DNA from: Leptodontidium sp. MPI-SDFR-AT-0119
Lineage: Eukaryota; Ascomycota; Leotiomycetes; Helotiales; Leptodontidiaceae
Direction of reading: 5' to 3'
DNA: 64,000 nucleotides
Assembly (NCBI GenBank): GCA_020726505.1
Contig: JAHLEZ010000009.1
Coordinates: forward strand, 992,001 to 1,056,000
The stretch's first letter is position 1; each line of letters starts with the position of its first letter. Made by a program: the position numbers and the translations under genes. Of the stretch, positions 44,925 to 57,300 are shown in pieces. The notes below the pieces were generated by a model. That model was not told the DNA's origin. It ran no database searches and saw only the letters and a list, made by a program, of their open reading frames with translations.

Positions 44925-45272
44925 TGTAAGAATTGGCAAACGCACTAGCTAAGAATTAGCAAACGCACTGCAATTTTAGCGCACTGAGGGCAGGGACAGA
45001 ATCACGGGACCAGGGTCACGTGATGGACCCTGGTGGACCTGCTAGGTCCTGGACCTAGGGGGTCCAGCGAGGTCCGTGTTTACGAAGTTCTATATAAGCA
45101 GAGTAGTTCCCTAGATAGTAGAGCTTCGTGCTTAAATTTATATAGTAGTTTAACTATTGCTTGTAACGTCTTAATTCCTATTGAGAACTAGACCTCTTGT
45201 GACTTTACTTCTTAGCTGATACCAACCGACGAGCCTGTACGCCGCGTACCAGTCAGAACCAGGAACGTTACA
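44925..45272 (+). mobile_element. Probable LTR (348 bp), third family
   Basis: It starts TGTAAGAATTGGCAAACG and ends GGAACGTTACA, so the ends are near-inverse (TGTAA.../...TTACA). A TATATAAG box follows GAAGTTC near 45091, and 'TGACCCTGG/CCAGGTCC'-type GC-rich repeats lie upstream of it, as in U3. Direct repeats AAGAATTGGCAAACGCAC and AAGAATTAGCAAACGCAC open the element. Flanking pentamers (ACGGA and GCGCC) do not match, so it may be one end of a deleted element or a solo LTR with an altered flank. TTGGACTCGAG just downstream could be a primer-binding site; this is unproven. Confidence 0.55.
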
Positions 45273-45698
45273 GCGCCTTGGACTCGAGATTACTATTCGA
45301 TATCTTGTGGTGGGATTGCAACGCAAATTATTGAAATCTGAAACTATGTTTTACTTAGGTCACTGTTAGATCTTACACATAAATAACATATGGATCTCGC
45401 AGGATGCTGTCAGTCTTTTTCAAGTACTCTAAATTATACATCTCTTTTACACCAAGAGCGGTCAGTTCACATGTGAAGCGGAACGCAGAACCCGACTCGC
45501 GCTCAATGCTCAATACTCATGTTCTTGAGAATCGTAAGTTCGTTCACAGATGTCTCTTCGAGGACACACTAAATCTTGCACCGTATCCCAAAGAAACCCT
45601 TCCCAATCCCCCTCCATCGCTATGCAGAATAGAAACTAGAAGAGAAACGACCTATCTAGCAACTCAAGCACGACTTCCACACAGAGGACCTCCCATAT
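45273..45698. other. Short intergenic, 3' flank of REV3
   Basis: No gene seen. The plus-strand open frame from 45404 runs into REV3 antisense and is treated as a shadow. Confidence 0.5.
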
Positions 45699-48600
45699 TT
45701 ACCACTCCAGATCTTCCAGTCGTACTATTAGCCCTGACAGCTCTTTCATTACGGGCTCTACCACCGACTTTTCTGTCTTCAGCCTCGCCTTTTGCTTTGT
45801 CCTTGTGTAGAACACTGGGCAATCTTTGCTGTCACATCGCACTTCGTCCAGGGGTGAAATCCCCGAGCAGCCTTGGCATATCTTCTGTAGGTCCATATAC
45901 TTCCTCTCTGCACCACTTAGTCTGCTTCTCAACTTTAGCAAGGTCGCTGGTCCGTCTGATAAGCACTTTGGACAGATGGATCCCTTGAATTCCAGCTTCT
46001 CTTTGCAAACCAGACACGAAGAAGACTTCATGTAATATTCGAGAGTCCTCTTGTTGGTTGCCAGTTTCTTCGATTGTCCTTGAAGCTGGAGGTTGGCATC
46101 GACTCGACGAAGTCGCTGTACTTTTGGCATCTCGTCGTACCAGCCCCGAACGTTGGCCCCTACAAGATTGAATATCCGCTCCAATGGAGGGATGAGGTTC
46201 TTCGATATGTAGTATTCGGCATCAAGCTGACTATGCTCATTCCCGAGAAGTTCTTCCGGAGCAACGCATCGATCAATAAGTCTGGCTCCTGGAGCTCCTG
46301 TGATGACAACATATGGGACGCGTTCTCCGTACTGTGGTTCTGCTCGGGCATCTTCCAACATGCGTTTCGTGCTGATGAGAGCCCCAGGTGGCGGTGGACC
46401 CTTGTCGCTGTATGTTCCTAGTTTGACCTCTCTTGCGAAACAGAAATCTTGGACGGACACAGATCCTTTCATGATCTTCTCACATTCTTGCTGGAAGTAG
46501 CGCTTAACCTGGCTGAGATCAGAAGTTCGAAAGAGAATCTTGAGTGCCTTCTCTTCGATCTTTTGCTCAGCAGGTGTGCCATCTCGCCGAACGGTTTCGA
46601 TGCCTTTTGCATCAAAGTCAGGCTCCGCTTGATTTCTGCTTTCGTACTTGAACCCTACATAGCGCTTCTTTGCCAAGAGAACGCATGGCAAGTATACTTT
46701 TTCAAATTTGAGCTTCACAGGTCGCGGATTCATGTTCGTGACAGTCTTTGCGATTTCTTCGCCGATGTCGAATGCTTGGTCTTTGGTCCGGCCCTTCAAG
46801 TAGACAAACAGACTGTCTGTATCTCCATACACGACTTCCGCGCCCCATCTTTTGACCGAGTGGATGAGAGCAATGGCCTTTTCGAGCGTCTCCCGGCCGG
46901 TTTGGACAATGCTATCCGCAATCTCGGAACATGGCATCCGCCCCGAGAAAGAAGCAGAAGTATATCCGTAGGTAACATTTGCAATCAGCTTGAGTGCCAA
47001 CTGCCTGTTGTTGAGCAATCGTTGAAGTGCTTTGTCGTCCTTGTCCACCTTCATCCCGCTCTTTACCATGACTCGAGTCTCAAGTATCTCTCCCAACATC
47101 TTGGCCAGAAGAGATTTGCGAATTTCTGGCTTCGTGTACATGATCCCGTTTGGAGCGATATTGACGTGGTCTTTCAGCAACTCGAGCAATCGTTGCTGCC
47201 GTTTGTACTCGGTGAAGCCCATCTTGTTTGTCCCACGCCAGTTGACGACTCTGCCGAGGAAGGTAGAATAGCAGTAATTGTACGCAATCATGACACTTGG
47301 GTATAGACTTTGGAAATCCAAGACCAATAAGGGACTTGTGTAAAAGGCGCTCTGAGGCTCCATGACTAGGGGTAGACATTCCAAGGCGTTTTGACCGCCT
47401 ACTTGCTTCCTGCTTGGCGATACCAGAAGAAAATTCTCCGGCTTTGCAATACGAAACATGAGAGACTCGACTTTGAATTGAGAGCCACGAGAGAACACAG
47501 AGAAGAAGTCGACTCCAAGCAGACGGGCTTGTTCGCTAGTCCTCGAAATCAGCTCATTCTGCTCGAGCAATTCCAGGTCTAGCTGAACTCTTGTGGCATA
47601 GTGGTTGACAACCTTCGCTAGATCTCTTGGCTTGCCATTGGTGTACCAGCCGGTCAAGTCGGCCCAGGTGAAATGGGGTATGCGGCGGTGTAGTAGGTGA
47701 AAAGCGACGTTCTCTATGGTGTATTGTAGAAGGTTGAGCTCGCTTCGCATAGCTCGCCAAATGTTAATCATGTGTCTACCAGTAACTCGGATGGTTGATG
47801 TGTTGTTGAAGCCCCATTTATCGTTGTCTTTCCCAAACCTTCCATGCGACTGTGCTTTCACGCGTGAGAACTCATCGCATAAGTTGTAGTCGTACTTCAG
47901 GCGTGCGCGCTCAATCAAGTACCCCCAAGAGCCACCATGTACTTCATAGCCTGTTAAAATGTCAGGATCATAGTTGCGAACAATTTCGACCATACGGATC
48001 ATGAGATCCAACTCTGAGGACTCTTCCTGGATGTCGATGGAGGCTTGTCTGGCAATTCGCTGGGTCATTTTACCATCCTCCGAGAGAACAACAGCTCCGA
48101 GATGCGTCTTTGGTGCCGCACCATTGCCCAGGAGGCCTTCCTCGTCTGACTGTAAGCACCAAAAGAGACACTGAACTTCATCCTCTTCTGGATTCGGCAC
48201 CAGACTTCCTCTTGTATTGATGTGAACCTCCAAACTCATTGTACTCATGTATTGAGCTTCATACGTAACACTGGTGTATTTTAGATCTTGTGAATACTTG
48301 AAACCATGTTTGTTCTTCTGGGTAGGGCCGTCGATTTGAGATAATTTGGCATGGGCACAAGATCCCGTTTCGGACCTTGCATTCGAAAGCTCCTGTTTCA
48401 AGTGGTCTTTTCGTCCCCATTCAGCCACTTCAGCGTAAGTTGGCGGTGGATCGGCAATAGTCCAGCTTTGCAGTCCACAGGTTTGTCGCTGGTATTGATA
48501 TTGCCTCTCTTGTTTGACCCTATCCGGTAAGAAATTGGGCTTTTCGCCTAGAACTGCATCCGAAGTGGCAGTAGGATCAAACTCTGGTAGGAAAGGTATA

Positions 48601-50947
48601 GTCAAGCTCTTTAATCTGAACTCCCTACCGGCCCATTCTCTAGCACGATCGGGAACATCCAGCTCGTTACTATAGTAGGCATCCTGGTATATCATTGGAG
48701 GGAGGCCAAACGATTGCATGGTGGAAGTGACATAATGCTTTGATGGCGGTGGTATACCCAATACAAAATTTCGTCCACTCGATGGCTTCCCAAACCGGAT
48801 TTCCATGTTTTTCAAGACAGCTGACATTGGTGTAGAAGCTTGGCTTATGTTGGACTGTAGTATTGTACTAGTTGAAGTTTGCCCTGGCTCTGAGACAAGT
48901 GGTAGAAGTGGATCAAAAGATACGTGCTTCTGTTTCCCTGAAAATGCACCTTGCGAACTGTTCTTTTGACTTAATCTCAAGATAGTATTGGGATCGTGTG
49001 GGTCCTTGACGACAGGAAATCCCAAAGACGGTGACTGGGAGTTATCGGCTGCCTGGAGAGATTCTTGAGACGACTTCGAACCAGTTGTTCGAGCTCCGCT
49101 GCGAGTGCTGTTGGTTAGCTGCCCTGCCTGCTTTGCACGAGAGAGTCTCGTTTCATCAATTGCTAGATCTGGGTGCTTGATTTGGCTGGTATGCTTGTTT
49201 ATGCTTGGATGGTTGAATAGGTGATTGGCAGTTGCATCGCTAGACTGGTCATACGAAACTCTTTGACGCTTCTGATCGCTACCATATCCGCTTGCCAGAC
49301 TCTCAGGGGATTCTACACGCTTCAAATCCTTATTCAGAGGAAGCGGGAAATCATCTCCAAAACTCTCGGGGGGTATTCGGCGTCCACTATCCGGAGACGG
49401 CACAATAGCTGCCGAAAGCGAGCCTCTTATGCGAGACTCGGACGAGCTTGTAGAGTCGTCTCGAATGTCGGCATCAAAAGGATCAAGAAACAGATCGCTG
49501 TAAAGATCTCCACCGGGTCGAGATTCGTCATCAACCTCTTGCTCAGACTGTTGAATATCCTTTGAATTGAGGCGTTTCTCCTCGACGTGGTCCCCCTTTT
49601 TTGGTTGAGATAGCTCCATTTCGCGCATCACCTCTTCATCAGAATCATATGGAAAGTCTTCGTCATCGTTGGTAAAACCAATAATCCTTCCCTTGTCAAC
49701 TTCTCGGACCTCTGTATCGTCCATATCATAGGTGACACTATCCGAAACATTTTCTGGAGTCAAACCTAAAATAGGTCGTAGATTTTTTGGATAAAGATCT
49801 TCGACTGCTTCTAGACTCGTCTTAACAGAGGACTCAAAGGCTGTTGGCCTCACAAAGGTTCCAAAAGAGATTTTTGCACCGTCGCTCTTGTTCTTCTCCT
49901 CGGCGATGAGAGAGTTAACCTTCTCCCGGTATTCTTCTTCGTGAATCCATCCACCTGGCTGAGAGTTTCTGGGATCTGCAGACATTGACATCATAACATC
50001 TGCTGGGAAGGGACTTGAGCCAGGAGATGGGTTCGTCATGCGGGATTTTCGCCGCCGAGTTTCGTCTTTCCAGAGGCCAGCCATGCTGTGAACCAGTTTC
50101 TCGTCCGGAGGAAGGGGATTTAGACGCTCAATGAAATCATGATGCAGAGGGCGTGGTTTGACGTCTTGTCGATTTAGGATGTCTTGGACGCAGATATCCA
50201 CTTCTAAGGAACAGTGGCTGACTCTTGGGAGGATCGACTCATCAGTAACTAGTTCGGCAGGAATTGAACGGTCATGCCAAAGATGATACAAGTTGTCAAT
50301 CTCATCATGGTCTGGCACTGGGCCTCGAAAGGTGACTTTTGAGCAGTCGATGTAACCACAGCCGTACAAATTGTAATCTGCCATCCATTGCAACAAGTAC
50401 TGGAGATGGGCTTCATACGGCTGAAACACTTTTCTCATGACGACGCCCTGCTGTAGAAGATCCGCAAGCCGTGTCATATACATTGGATCCAACATGTATA
50501 TCTTCAGATAGAAACGGTAGCCAACATGAAATCCGTAGAATGGAATGCCTTTGACCAGGGTAATCCGGGCAACAAACTTCGCATTCCCGTCATACATATT
50601 ACGCCGATAGCTGGCGGCGAGAGCATAGTCAACAGATAGATGAAGACGATGTATGTAAGCTCCGACTGATTTCTGTTAGCAGTGAATCTCATCTAAGATT
50701 TGAGTAACCCACCTTCATCTTGATTGAGACCTCCATTGTACTCTATGTAGAGATACGGAAAGGCTCCATGAATATGAGCGCAGACCTTCTGACCCGTTTC
50801 CGTTGCTCCAAAGACTCTGATAACAGGCACCTTTGGCTCCCTCGAGATCTGAGAAAGCTTTATATCATTTCGAAGGAGGGGATCGAACTTGGAAGGCGTC
50901 GACTGGTAGTGGTCGATGCAGTTCAGCCTGACGCGAAACAGATCCAT
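45699..50947 (-). CDS. REV3: DNA polymerase zeta catalytic subunit REV3
   Basis: Exon 1 is 50713-50947 and exon 2 is 45699-50665, with a 47-nt intron whose removal gives DEVGAYIHRLHLSVDYALAA, exactly the conserved N-terminal block. Product 1733 residues. B-family polymerase motifs are in order: DFQSLYPSVMIAYNY near residue 1200 (motif A), KLIANVTYGYTS near 1310 (motif B) and YGDTDSLFVYL near 1356 (motif C), all with catalytic Asp present. The C-terminus has two Cys clusters, CLVCK...CPKC near 1630 and CQGC...CDSKDC near 1683, the zinc and Fe-S modules that bind accessory subunits. The middle 800 residues are disordered. It performs error-prone translesion extension with REV7. It is divergent from SLU7 with only 243 bp between start codons, so they share a promoter region. 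Confidence 0.95.
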
Positions 50948-51190
50948 GACGAATGAAGTGACAATCTGGAGGCCGTACGATATGATCAGGCATGGTTGAG
51001 ATTGTACATTGCCTCCATATGCATAATATCCAAGAAGGTGGTGAAGCGTGAATGCAGAAGGTGTTGTTGTCGTTGACGCGACGGGACAAGAGACACGAGA
51101 TCCCGTGCTGATTAGATTGGTTCTGTTGCCTCCAAGAATCTTCCCATCGACAACCTCTTCACTTTGCAACCAACCACAACAGTCTACAAG

Positions 51191-52618
51191 ATGCCTCCAG
51201 CTGGCGCACAACCTAGAAAGCCGAATCCTCCTTCGGCCGCGAACAAGGAGGCAAACGAGTACATCCCATCCTTCATCTCGAAGAAGCCTTTCTACATTGG
51301 CGAAGAAGATGACCAGAACGATTACCTCGAACATCAACGTCTACAGAAGGCTCAAGCAGAGCAATCGAAATGGTACGATCGAGGGAAGAAACTTGGTCCT
51401 GCTGCGACCAAGTTCCGCAAAGGCGCATGCGAAAACTGTGGCGCCATGACACACAAGACCAAAGAATGTTTGAGCAGACCCAGAGCGAAAGGCGCCAAGT
51501 GGACGGGACAGGATATCCAGGCAGACGAGATCATACAAGATGTGAAAATGGGCTGGGATGCGAAGAGAGATAGGTGGAATGGCTACGATTCCAAGGAGTA
51601 CAAATCCGTCACGGATGAGTATGCGGAGCTCGAGGCGTTGAAGCTGGCGCAGGCAAAGAAGGATGAGGAGGATGACGAGGGAGAAGATGGTGCAAAGTAC
51701 GCAGAGGAATCAGATATGGGAAGGCAACAGAGCACATCTACGAAACAACTACGGATTCGAGAGGATACTGCGAAATATCTGCTGAACCTGGACCTTGACT
51801 CAGCAAAGTACGACCCCAAGACAAGATCAATGGTTGATAGCGGAGCAACGGCAGATACCGCTGCAGCTTTAGTTGCTGAAGAAGGGTTTATGAGGGCTTC
51901 AGGAGATGCTGCTGAGTTTGAAAAGGCTCAGAAGTACGCCTGGGAATCGCAGGAGAAAGCGGGCGATGCCAAAGTTCATTTGCAGGCGAATCCTACGTCC
52001 GGAGAGTACTATCGACGGAAGGAGAAGGAGGAAGCTGAAGCCAAACGACAAGCCCACAAGAAAATGCTCTTGGAGAAGTATGGCGGAGAAGTCAACCCAA
52101 ATGCTTCTAGACTTCGTGATGCTGCGGTCATGGAATCCGAGAGATATCTTGAGTATGACGAATCAGGTGCTATCAAGGGGGCTCCAAAGGCATCATCCAA
52201 GTCAAAGTATGCAGAGGATGTCCTCATCAACAATCATACTTCTGTATGGGGCAGTTGGTGGACTAATTTCCGCTGGGGTTATTCTTGTTGTCACTCTGTG
52301 ATCAAGAACAGCTTCTGTACTGGTGAGGAGGGCAAGAAGGCATTTGAAGAGGCAGATATTCTCCGGACTGGAGGAGCTTTCGGAGTATCTGAACCTGAGC
52401 CTGATTCTGAACCTGTCAAGGAGATCGAGTGGCAGTCGAAGGGGGTCCTCAAGAAGTCAAAGGAGGAGTCGACGAGCACATTACCAGCCAAGAAGAGGAC
52501 GGCAGAGGAGATGAAGGGTGGTGTTTCGGAAGAGGATATGGAGAACTACAGAAGGAAACGTACTGCAGCCAACGATCCAATGGTGGCTTTCTTGGGCAAG
52601 GATGAGTTGTTACCATAA
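51191..52618 (+). CDS. SLU7: Pre-mRNA splicing factor SLU7
   Basis: Single exon, 475 residues. It opens [20 protein letters not shown] and then [25 protein letters not shown] zinc knuckle, [14 protein letters not shown], lies at about residues 79-93. The conserved block [17 protein letters not shown] follows, and later HTSVWGSWW and [17 protein letters not shown] sequence, all hallmarks of SLU7. It acts in the second catalytic step of splicing, positioning the 3' splice site. The ATG at 51191 was chosen over the in-frame upstream non-ATG extension because the family starts MPP. Length is normal. Divergent neighbour of REV3. Confidence 0.95.
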   Translation: MPPAGAQPRKPNPPSAANKEANEYIPSFISKKPFYIGEEDDQNDYLEHQRLQKAQAEQSKWYDRGKKLGPAATKFRKGACENCGAMTHKTKECLSRPRAKGAKWTGQDIQADEIIQDVKMGWDAKRDRWNGYDSKEYKSVTDEYAELEALKLAQAKKDEEDDEGEDGAKYAEESDMGRQQSTSTKQLRIREDTAKYLLNLDLDSAKYDPKTRSMVDSGATADTAAALVAEEGFMRASGDAAEFEKAQKYAWESQEKAGDAKVHLQANPTSGEYYRRKEKEEAEAKRQAHKKMLLEKYGGEVNPNASRLRDAAVMESERYLEYDESGAIKGAPKASSKSKYAEDVLINNHTSVWGSWWTNFRWGYSCCHSVIKNSFCTGEEGKKAFEEADILRTGGAFGVSEPEPDSEPVKEIEWQSKGVLKKSKEESTSTLPAKKRTAEEMKGGVSEEDMENYRRKRTAANDPMVAFLGKDELLP

Positions 52619-52883
52619 TCAAAAAGGATTGCATTAGCAGGCGTTGTCTGGGGATTGCATAGGCTGGGAGTTAGTTATCTTGAATTTGGATCACAGATCA
52701 ATCATTACAGTCACATTATTTATGCATTTTTTCGAATTTCGAATTTTGGGTCTCGTTGCTCAAAGAAGCTTTTGATGCATATCTCTAACGCCTCGAGGTA
52801 TGTCCGCTCGATGTCCATTGACTAACACCATTGAGAGAAAAGTGACAACCATAGCCATCCATATGCCAGCTATCCTAGTGCAT

Positions 52884-53731
52884 CTATTCCTCGTCATCAT
52901 CATCTCCATCATCACCACCATCCTTCTTCTCGGACGCCTTAGCCTTCTTGCGGCGAACACGACCAGGACGTCCACCACCGAATGGAGAGCTAAGGGCGAA
53001 ATCGATGTGCTTCTGGGAGTCCAGACGAACAACGAAGGATGGGACATTGACGATTTGCTTGCCAACACGGATGTGTCTTTGACGGATGAGGACACGGGCG
53101 TGGTGGATGGACTTGGCGAGACCGAGCTTGTAGACACAGGTTTGCAGACGACGCTCCAAGAAATCCTCAATCTTCAAGGCCAACACGTAATCGAGCTTCA
53201 TGCGGGATTCGTCGAGAACACCAACACGGACGAGACGGCGAATGAGGGCATTTCCTTCGAAGAGTCGCTTGGGGTCCTTCTCCTCGAGGGTGAGCAATTG
53301 ACTGTGACAGGTTAGCAGCGATCTGCGAAGTTGCAGAGTCCTTCCTACCGGGCAGCACGACGAATCTTGGAGAGGGTGAGCTGGACACGCCAGACCTCAC
53401 GCTTGTTACGGAGTCCATACTCTCCAACGAGCTTCAACTCGGAGTCCCTAGGACATAATTAATGACATGTACAGAGACAAGCTCAAATACAGTGGCCAAC
53501 TTACAAACGAGCTGACTCGAAAGCTATGCAAAGTTAGCAAAAGTGATCTTAACAAAGGTGATCTGTCGAAGAGGCTCTGAAAGTTTGGAGGTCCAGCACA
53601 TTGCGATTTTCATCGCGGTAGGTACAACCAGACCAATCCACCCATCGAGCGGCAGATGTTGAGAGAAGGAAATACTCAGACTTACGTCTTCTTGGGACCT
53701 TGTAGGTCTTGGAGTACGAAATTGGCGCCAT
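52884..53731 (-). CDS. RPS9: 40S ribosomal protein S9 (uS4), four exons
   Basis: Exons in order are 53686-53731, 53505-53523, 53349-53447 and 52884-53301, totalling 193 residues, the usual fungal length. Exon 2 is only 19 nt; it supplies PFESARL between [15 protein letters not shown] and [19 protein letters not shown], and without it the frame fails. The S4-type RNA-binding block includes [19 protein letters not shown] and [17 protein letters not shown]. The C-terminus is a lysine stretch and then an acidic tail. It is a core small-subunit protein near the decoding site. Its start codon is 249 bp from RPL21, which is divergent, so the two ribosomal genes probably share a promoter. AT-poor coding, as expected for high expression. 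Confidence 0.95.
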
Positions 53732-53980
53732 AGTCGCGTTTCGTGGTTGTCGAAAGTCGTGGTTGTATCTCAGAACTTTTGAAGTTGGCAAATCCAAAGA
53801 AGTCGGGTGTGCGAATCCAGTGGTAAACTAAGCCTGTTGTGGGCTAGACCACCCGCACGTGACTTTAAGCGAAGGAGGATCAGGGCACACAGCGAAATTT
53901 ATCTCTGCGTCAAAAGATCGCGACGAACCTCAAATTCCGACTTCACCAATTCCCGTCGACAACCACGAAATACAGTCAAG

Positions 53981-55058
53981 ATGGGTCATCCAGCAGGTCT
54001 CCGCGCCGGTACTCGGGTACGTTATGCCTCCTGAATTTCCTTTCCTGCGTCGTCCTCCGAATCCGATCACCTTGCGAACCTCCTCGTTTCAACACATCCT
54101 ACGACAACCTGCGACTCCTACAAGTCCTGCAACTGTAATGGCACATTCTGACAATTGTTATAGTATGCTTTCAGCCGGGATTTCCGCAAGAAGGGTATGA
54201 TCAAGTTGTCCACCTACTTGAGACAATACAAGTGAGTGGAAATGCGCCTTGATTGAGATTCTGCCAGGGATGGAAATTGACATTCTGCAGGGTCGGAGAC
54301 ATCGTCGATATCAAGGCAAACGGTGCTGTTCAGAAGGGGTACGTCACGTCTTTTCATACCATTCGATTCGCTATTGGAAGTCTTGGGGGGAGTTTGGGAC
54401 ATTGGTTGGCGGCGGAGGGCGGGATACTTGAAGACCTCAACTACCTCAACCGTCAACCACATGAAGAATACCAAACATATATACTAACTTAAATCTAGCA
54501 TGCCGCATAAAGTTTACCATGGCAAGGCAAGTTCATCATTCCTTTGGAGAATCTTGGGACATCTGGGGGCATGGAGAGGCGGACTTTTGGATGCTGGATA
54601 CCTGGGCTGGGAACTCCACGGACCATGGAACAAACAGCCCGGGACATCATGGCGCAGAGTCTGCAGACATCGCGATGTGCAGCTCTGCACATCCACATTG
54701 CCATCTGGGGAGCTTTGCTGTTTGCGCACTGTGCTAACGACCATTTCTGTTTTAGACCGGAGTCATCTACAACGTCACAAAGAGCGCAGTCGGTGTCATC
54801 ATCTACAAGAAGGTCAAGCACAGATACATCGAGAAGCGTGTCAACCTCCGTGTCGAGCACATCTCCCTGTCCCGATCGAGAGAAGAGTTCGTCCGCCGAG
54901 TCAAGCAAAACGCCGAGTTGAAGAAGCAGTCGAAGACGGACGGTACCCACGTTCACTTGAAGAGACAACCCTTGATGCCAAGAGAGGCGCGGACAATTTC
55001 GATGAAGGACAACGTACCAGAGACCGTCGTTCCTATCGCATACGAGACCACCATCTAA
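53981..55058 (+). CDS. RPL21: 60S ribosomal protein L21 (eL21), five exons with a GC-AG intron
   Basis: Exons 53981-54016, 54164-54231, 54291-54338, 54499-54526 and 54756-55058 give exactly 160 residues, the family length. The spliced start is MGHPAGLRAGTRYAFSRDFR, followed by KLSTYLRQYKVGDIVDIKA and KVYHGKTGVIYNVTKSAVG, all conserved eL21 sequence. The last intron starts GCAAGT, not GT (AAG|GCAAGT...TTTTAG|ACC); no nearby GT donor gives the conserved HGKTGV. That intron is 229 nt, several times longer than the others here. The protein is a structural component of the large ribosomal subunit. Confidence 0.95.
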
Positions 55059-55668
55059 GCTTTCGGTTTGCGGGGTTTGCTTGGGTTTCTTTGGGGTTGG
55101 GATGATCATGAGGTTCTGGCAGAGGACTTTTAGCGTTGCATGACACATGGACTTTGTGCACTATCTCAGGGAATGGGAGCTAAATTCATCGCCAAAAATT
55201 ACAACAAAACTGTGTACAATGGGTGAAGTGGTGACTTGTCAGAATTGGATGTGTTCCTTTTGCTCTGGATATGTCCTGGACCTTTCTATTTTCGCATGAC
55301 CCAAGGACCGTATTTGTCACGCTTGAGAGGAGGCTCCCACTTCTCTACAGGCCCTAACAAGTGTTCCAAGAAGAAATGACTTGGTGTGGTATGCTCCGGA
55401 ATCTTCTGCTGAAGCATTACACATCGAGATTACATGACCAATGGAAAGCTTGGATTCATTTTTTGAAAGTTCTGACACTGAATAGCTGCTCGAGACAGAA
55501 ACTCACGACTGTTCATCCATTTACCTTTTTCCATTTCCAATTCTTGCTTATATTTTTCTGTTCAAATGTTCTGAAAATACGTTGCGACTTCACTTCAAAA
55601 TGCGATGTTCAATTACCAAGCCTAGCAATATCCGTACAACCACAAATTCTTACATGCAACAGCCAAGA
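55059..55668. other. Intergenic between convergent RPL21 and a secreted-protein gene
   Basis: Both neighbours end here. No supported gene. The plus-strand open frames at 55361-55672 and 55582-55776 are AT-rich, lack family features and overlap the 3' exon of the next gene, so they are not called. Confidence 0.5.
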
Positions 55669-57115
55669 TTAAATGAAAGTCATCCCCATCGCACTCGCTG
55701 GCACTCCAGTCAGGCCAAAATTTTGAACTTCCTTCGCAGCTGTGAAGTATTAGCACACATCATCGTCTCGAATTGAAGGGGTACTCACTGCCTTTCCCTC
55801 CGCTAACATCAAACACCGTCACAGCACCACCAACAGTCGCATTCCCAGGGCTCAAAGCATACACGAACTTGCCCGCACTAGCCAGATCAATCAGACCCGG
55901 ATTCCCATTCGTCGACGCCAAATTCTTGACAATATTCCCTGATGCTGGATCGATTTCCACGAGGTGGTTGACTGCTACGTCTGTCACGAAAGTGGTCCCT
56001 GTGAGCTCGGAAAACGCCGCCCAGCAAGTAGCTTTCTGATCTGCGATCTTTGTGGAGGCTAGAGTGGTTGCGATGTTTGCGGATGAGAGGGATAATGTTG
56101 CTGCACCGAACGATGCATCTGTGACGAAGAGATCCGACGAGTTGGGAAGGAGAGCTGTGCCGAAGAGGACTGCCGTGCCAGCTGGGGATGAACGAGTCTC
56201 TGTTTTTGAAACGACGTTGTTCTCGACTGGGAAGACGGAGAGGAAGCCTGTGTTGTTCTTCGTCGGGTCGCCTTTCACGGTCGTGATGAGCATCGTGGAG
56301 TCGCCATTGAAGAATGTCTGGGAGACGGTGTTGAGTGGTCCGACTGGGGGTGTTGTTTGGTTCAACTCGAATGGGCGGAGACAAGTGTCTAGTGGTGTGA
56401 GACCGTCCTTTGCAGACATAGCGAAGCAAGCTACTCCAGCCTTTGCACCCGAGTTCGCAACGCATGCCTGAGAGAGGGAGGTCGACAGGGCGACGCTGAC
56501 GGGGAATTCTCCCAGAGTATTAGCTGGTTTCCCGACCATTGTGAGGACCGTCGGGTCAGTGGCAGAGATGGAGAACATGGAGATTGTGTTCGAGCCTGGG
56601 TTGACGGCTACGATGTGCTGCTTTCGCTTAGTTTATTGTCATTGTCGTGGAAGGAGATGATGACTTACGTTTCCTGCGACCTTCACAGCTCCTTGGCTGA
56701 ATAGAGAATCTGGAACTGCTGGAGCTCCTTTGTCGTCTACTCCGCTCATTCCAGCACCACCAGTGGGCGTGATGGAGCCATCTGAAAGTGTGCCATCTGC
56801 AGCTACCTTCAGAGCGACGATCGAGTTGCTCGCAGCGTTGGTAATGAAGTACACCGCCTTCGCATTGGTCGAAGCTGCTCCTTGACCCTGACCCTTGGGA
56901 TTTTTCTTTCCGTGTCCAGCTTGCTTGGGTGTGCATCCGCTGTCGCCATTCATAGCTTGGCGGACATTGATGGTCTTCCCGCCGAGGGTTATACTTTGTC
57001 CATCTTCGCTGATGGAGAGGGATTGGCCTGATGTTCCGAGTGGGATAGTGAGTGGCATGGCTGAAGTGAGGAGGACTGTAGCAAGACCAGCTAGGATAGT
57101 TGATATTTGAAGCAT
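55669..57115 (-). CDS. Secreted beta-propeller-like protein (YncE/lactonase-like fold)
   Basis: Exons 56669-57115, 55789-56617 and 55669-55739 give 448 residues; both introns have GTAAGT or GTGAGT donors and AAGCAG or CACAG acceptors. The N-terminus is a clear signal peptide (MLQISTILAGLATVLLTSAM). After a 60-residue linker containing GHGKKNPKGQGQG come repeated units of about 45-60 residues of the type VYFITNAASNSIVALKVAAD, HIVAVNPGSNTISMFSIS, TFVTDVAVNHLVEIDPASG and FVYALSPGNATVGGAVTVFD. That pattern fits a six- or seven-bladed propeller as in lactonase- and YncE-like proteins. Two Cys pairs could form disulphides. The substrate is unknown. It is likely extracellular; enzyme or surface binder both possible. 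Confidence 0.8.
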
Positions 57116-57269
57116 GATTAATGTTTGTATTGATACGAGGATTCTGGGAAATCAGGAGACTGGATAGACAAAAGAATGCAGCGAAGCCCAGCTTGCAGAA
57201 GAATTAGGAAAGTAGGATGTACGATTGACAATGCTGTTGAGATACATCTTCCAGTGCAAACCTGCTATC

Positions 57270-57300
<31 letters not shown>

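Noticed and set aside
45273..45300. Possible tRNA-derived primer-binding site (TTGGACTCGAG) after the LTR
   Set aside because: The reverse complement has tRNA 3'-end spacing, but I cannot match it to a known tRNA and no retroelement interior follows.
45404..45988. 194-codon plus-strand frame
   Set aside because: It overlaps the REV3 3' end in antisense; the REV3 frame has clear conserved Cys motifs there.
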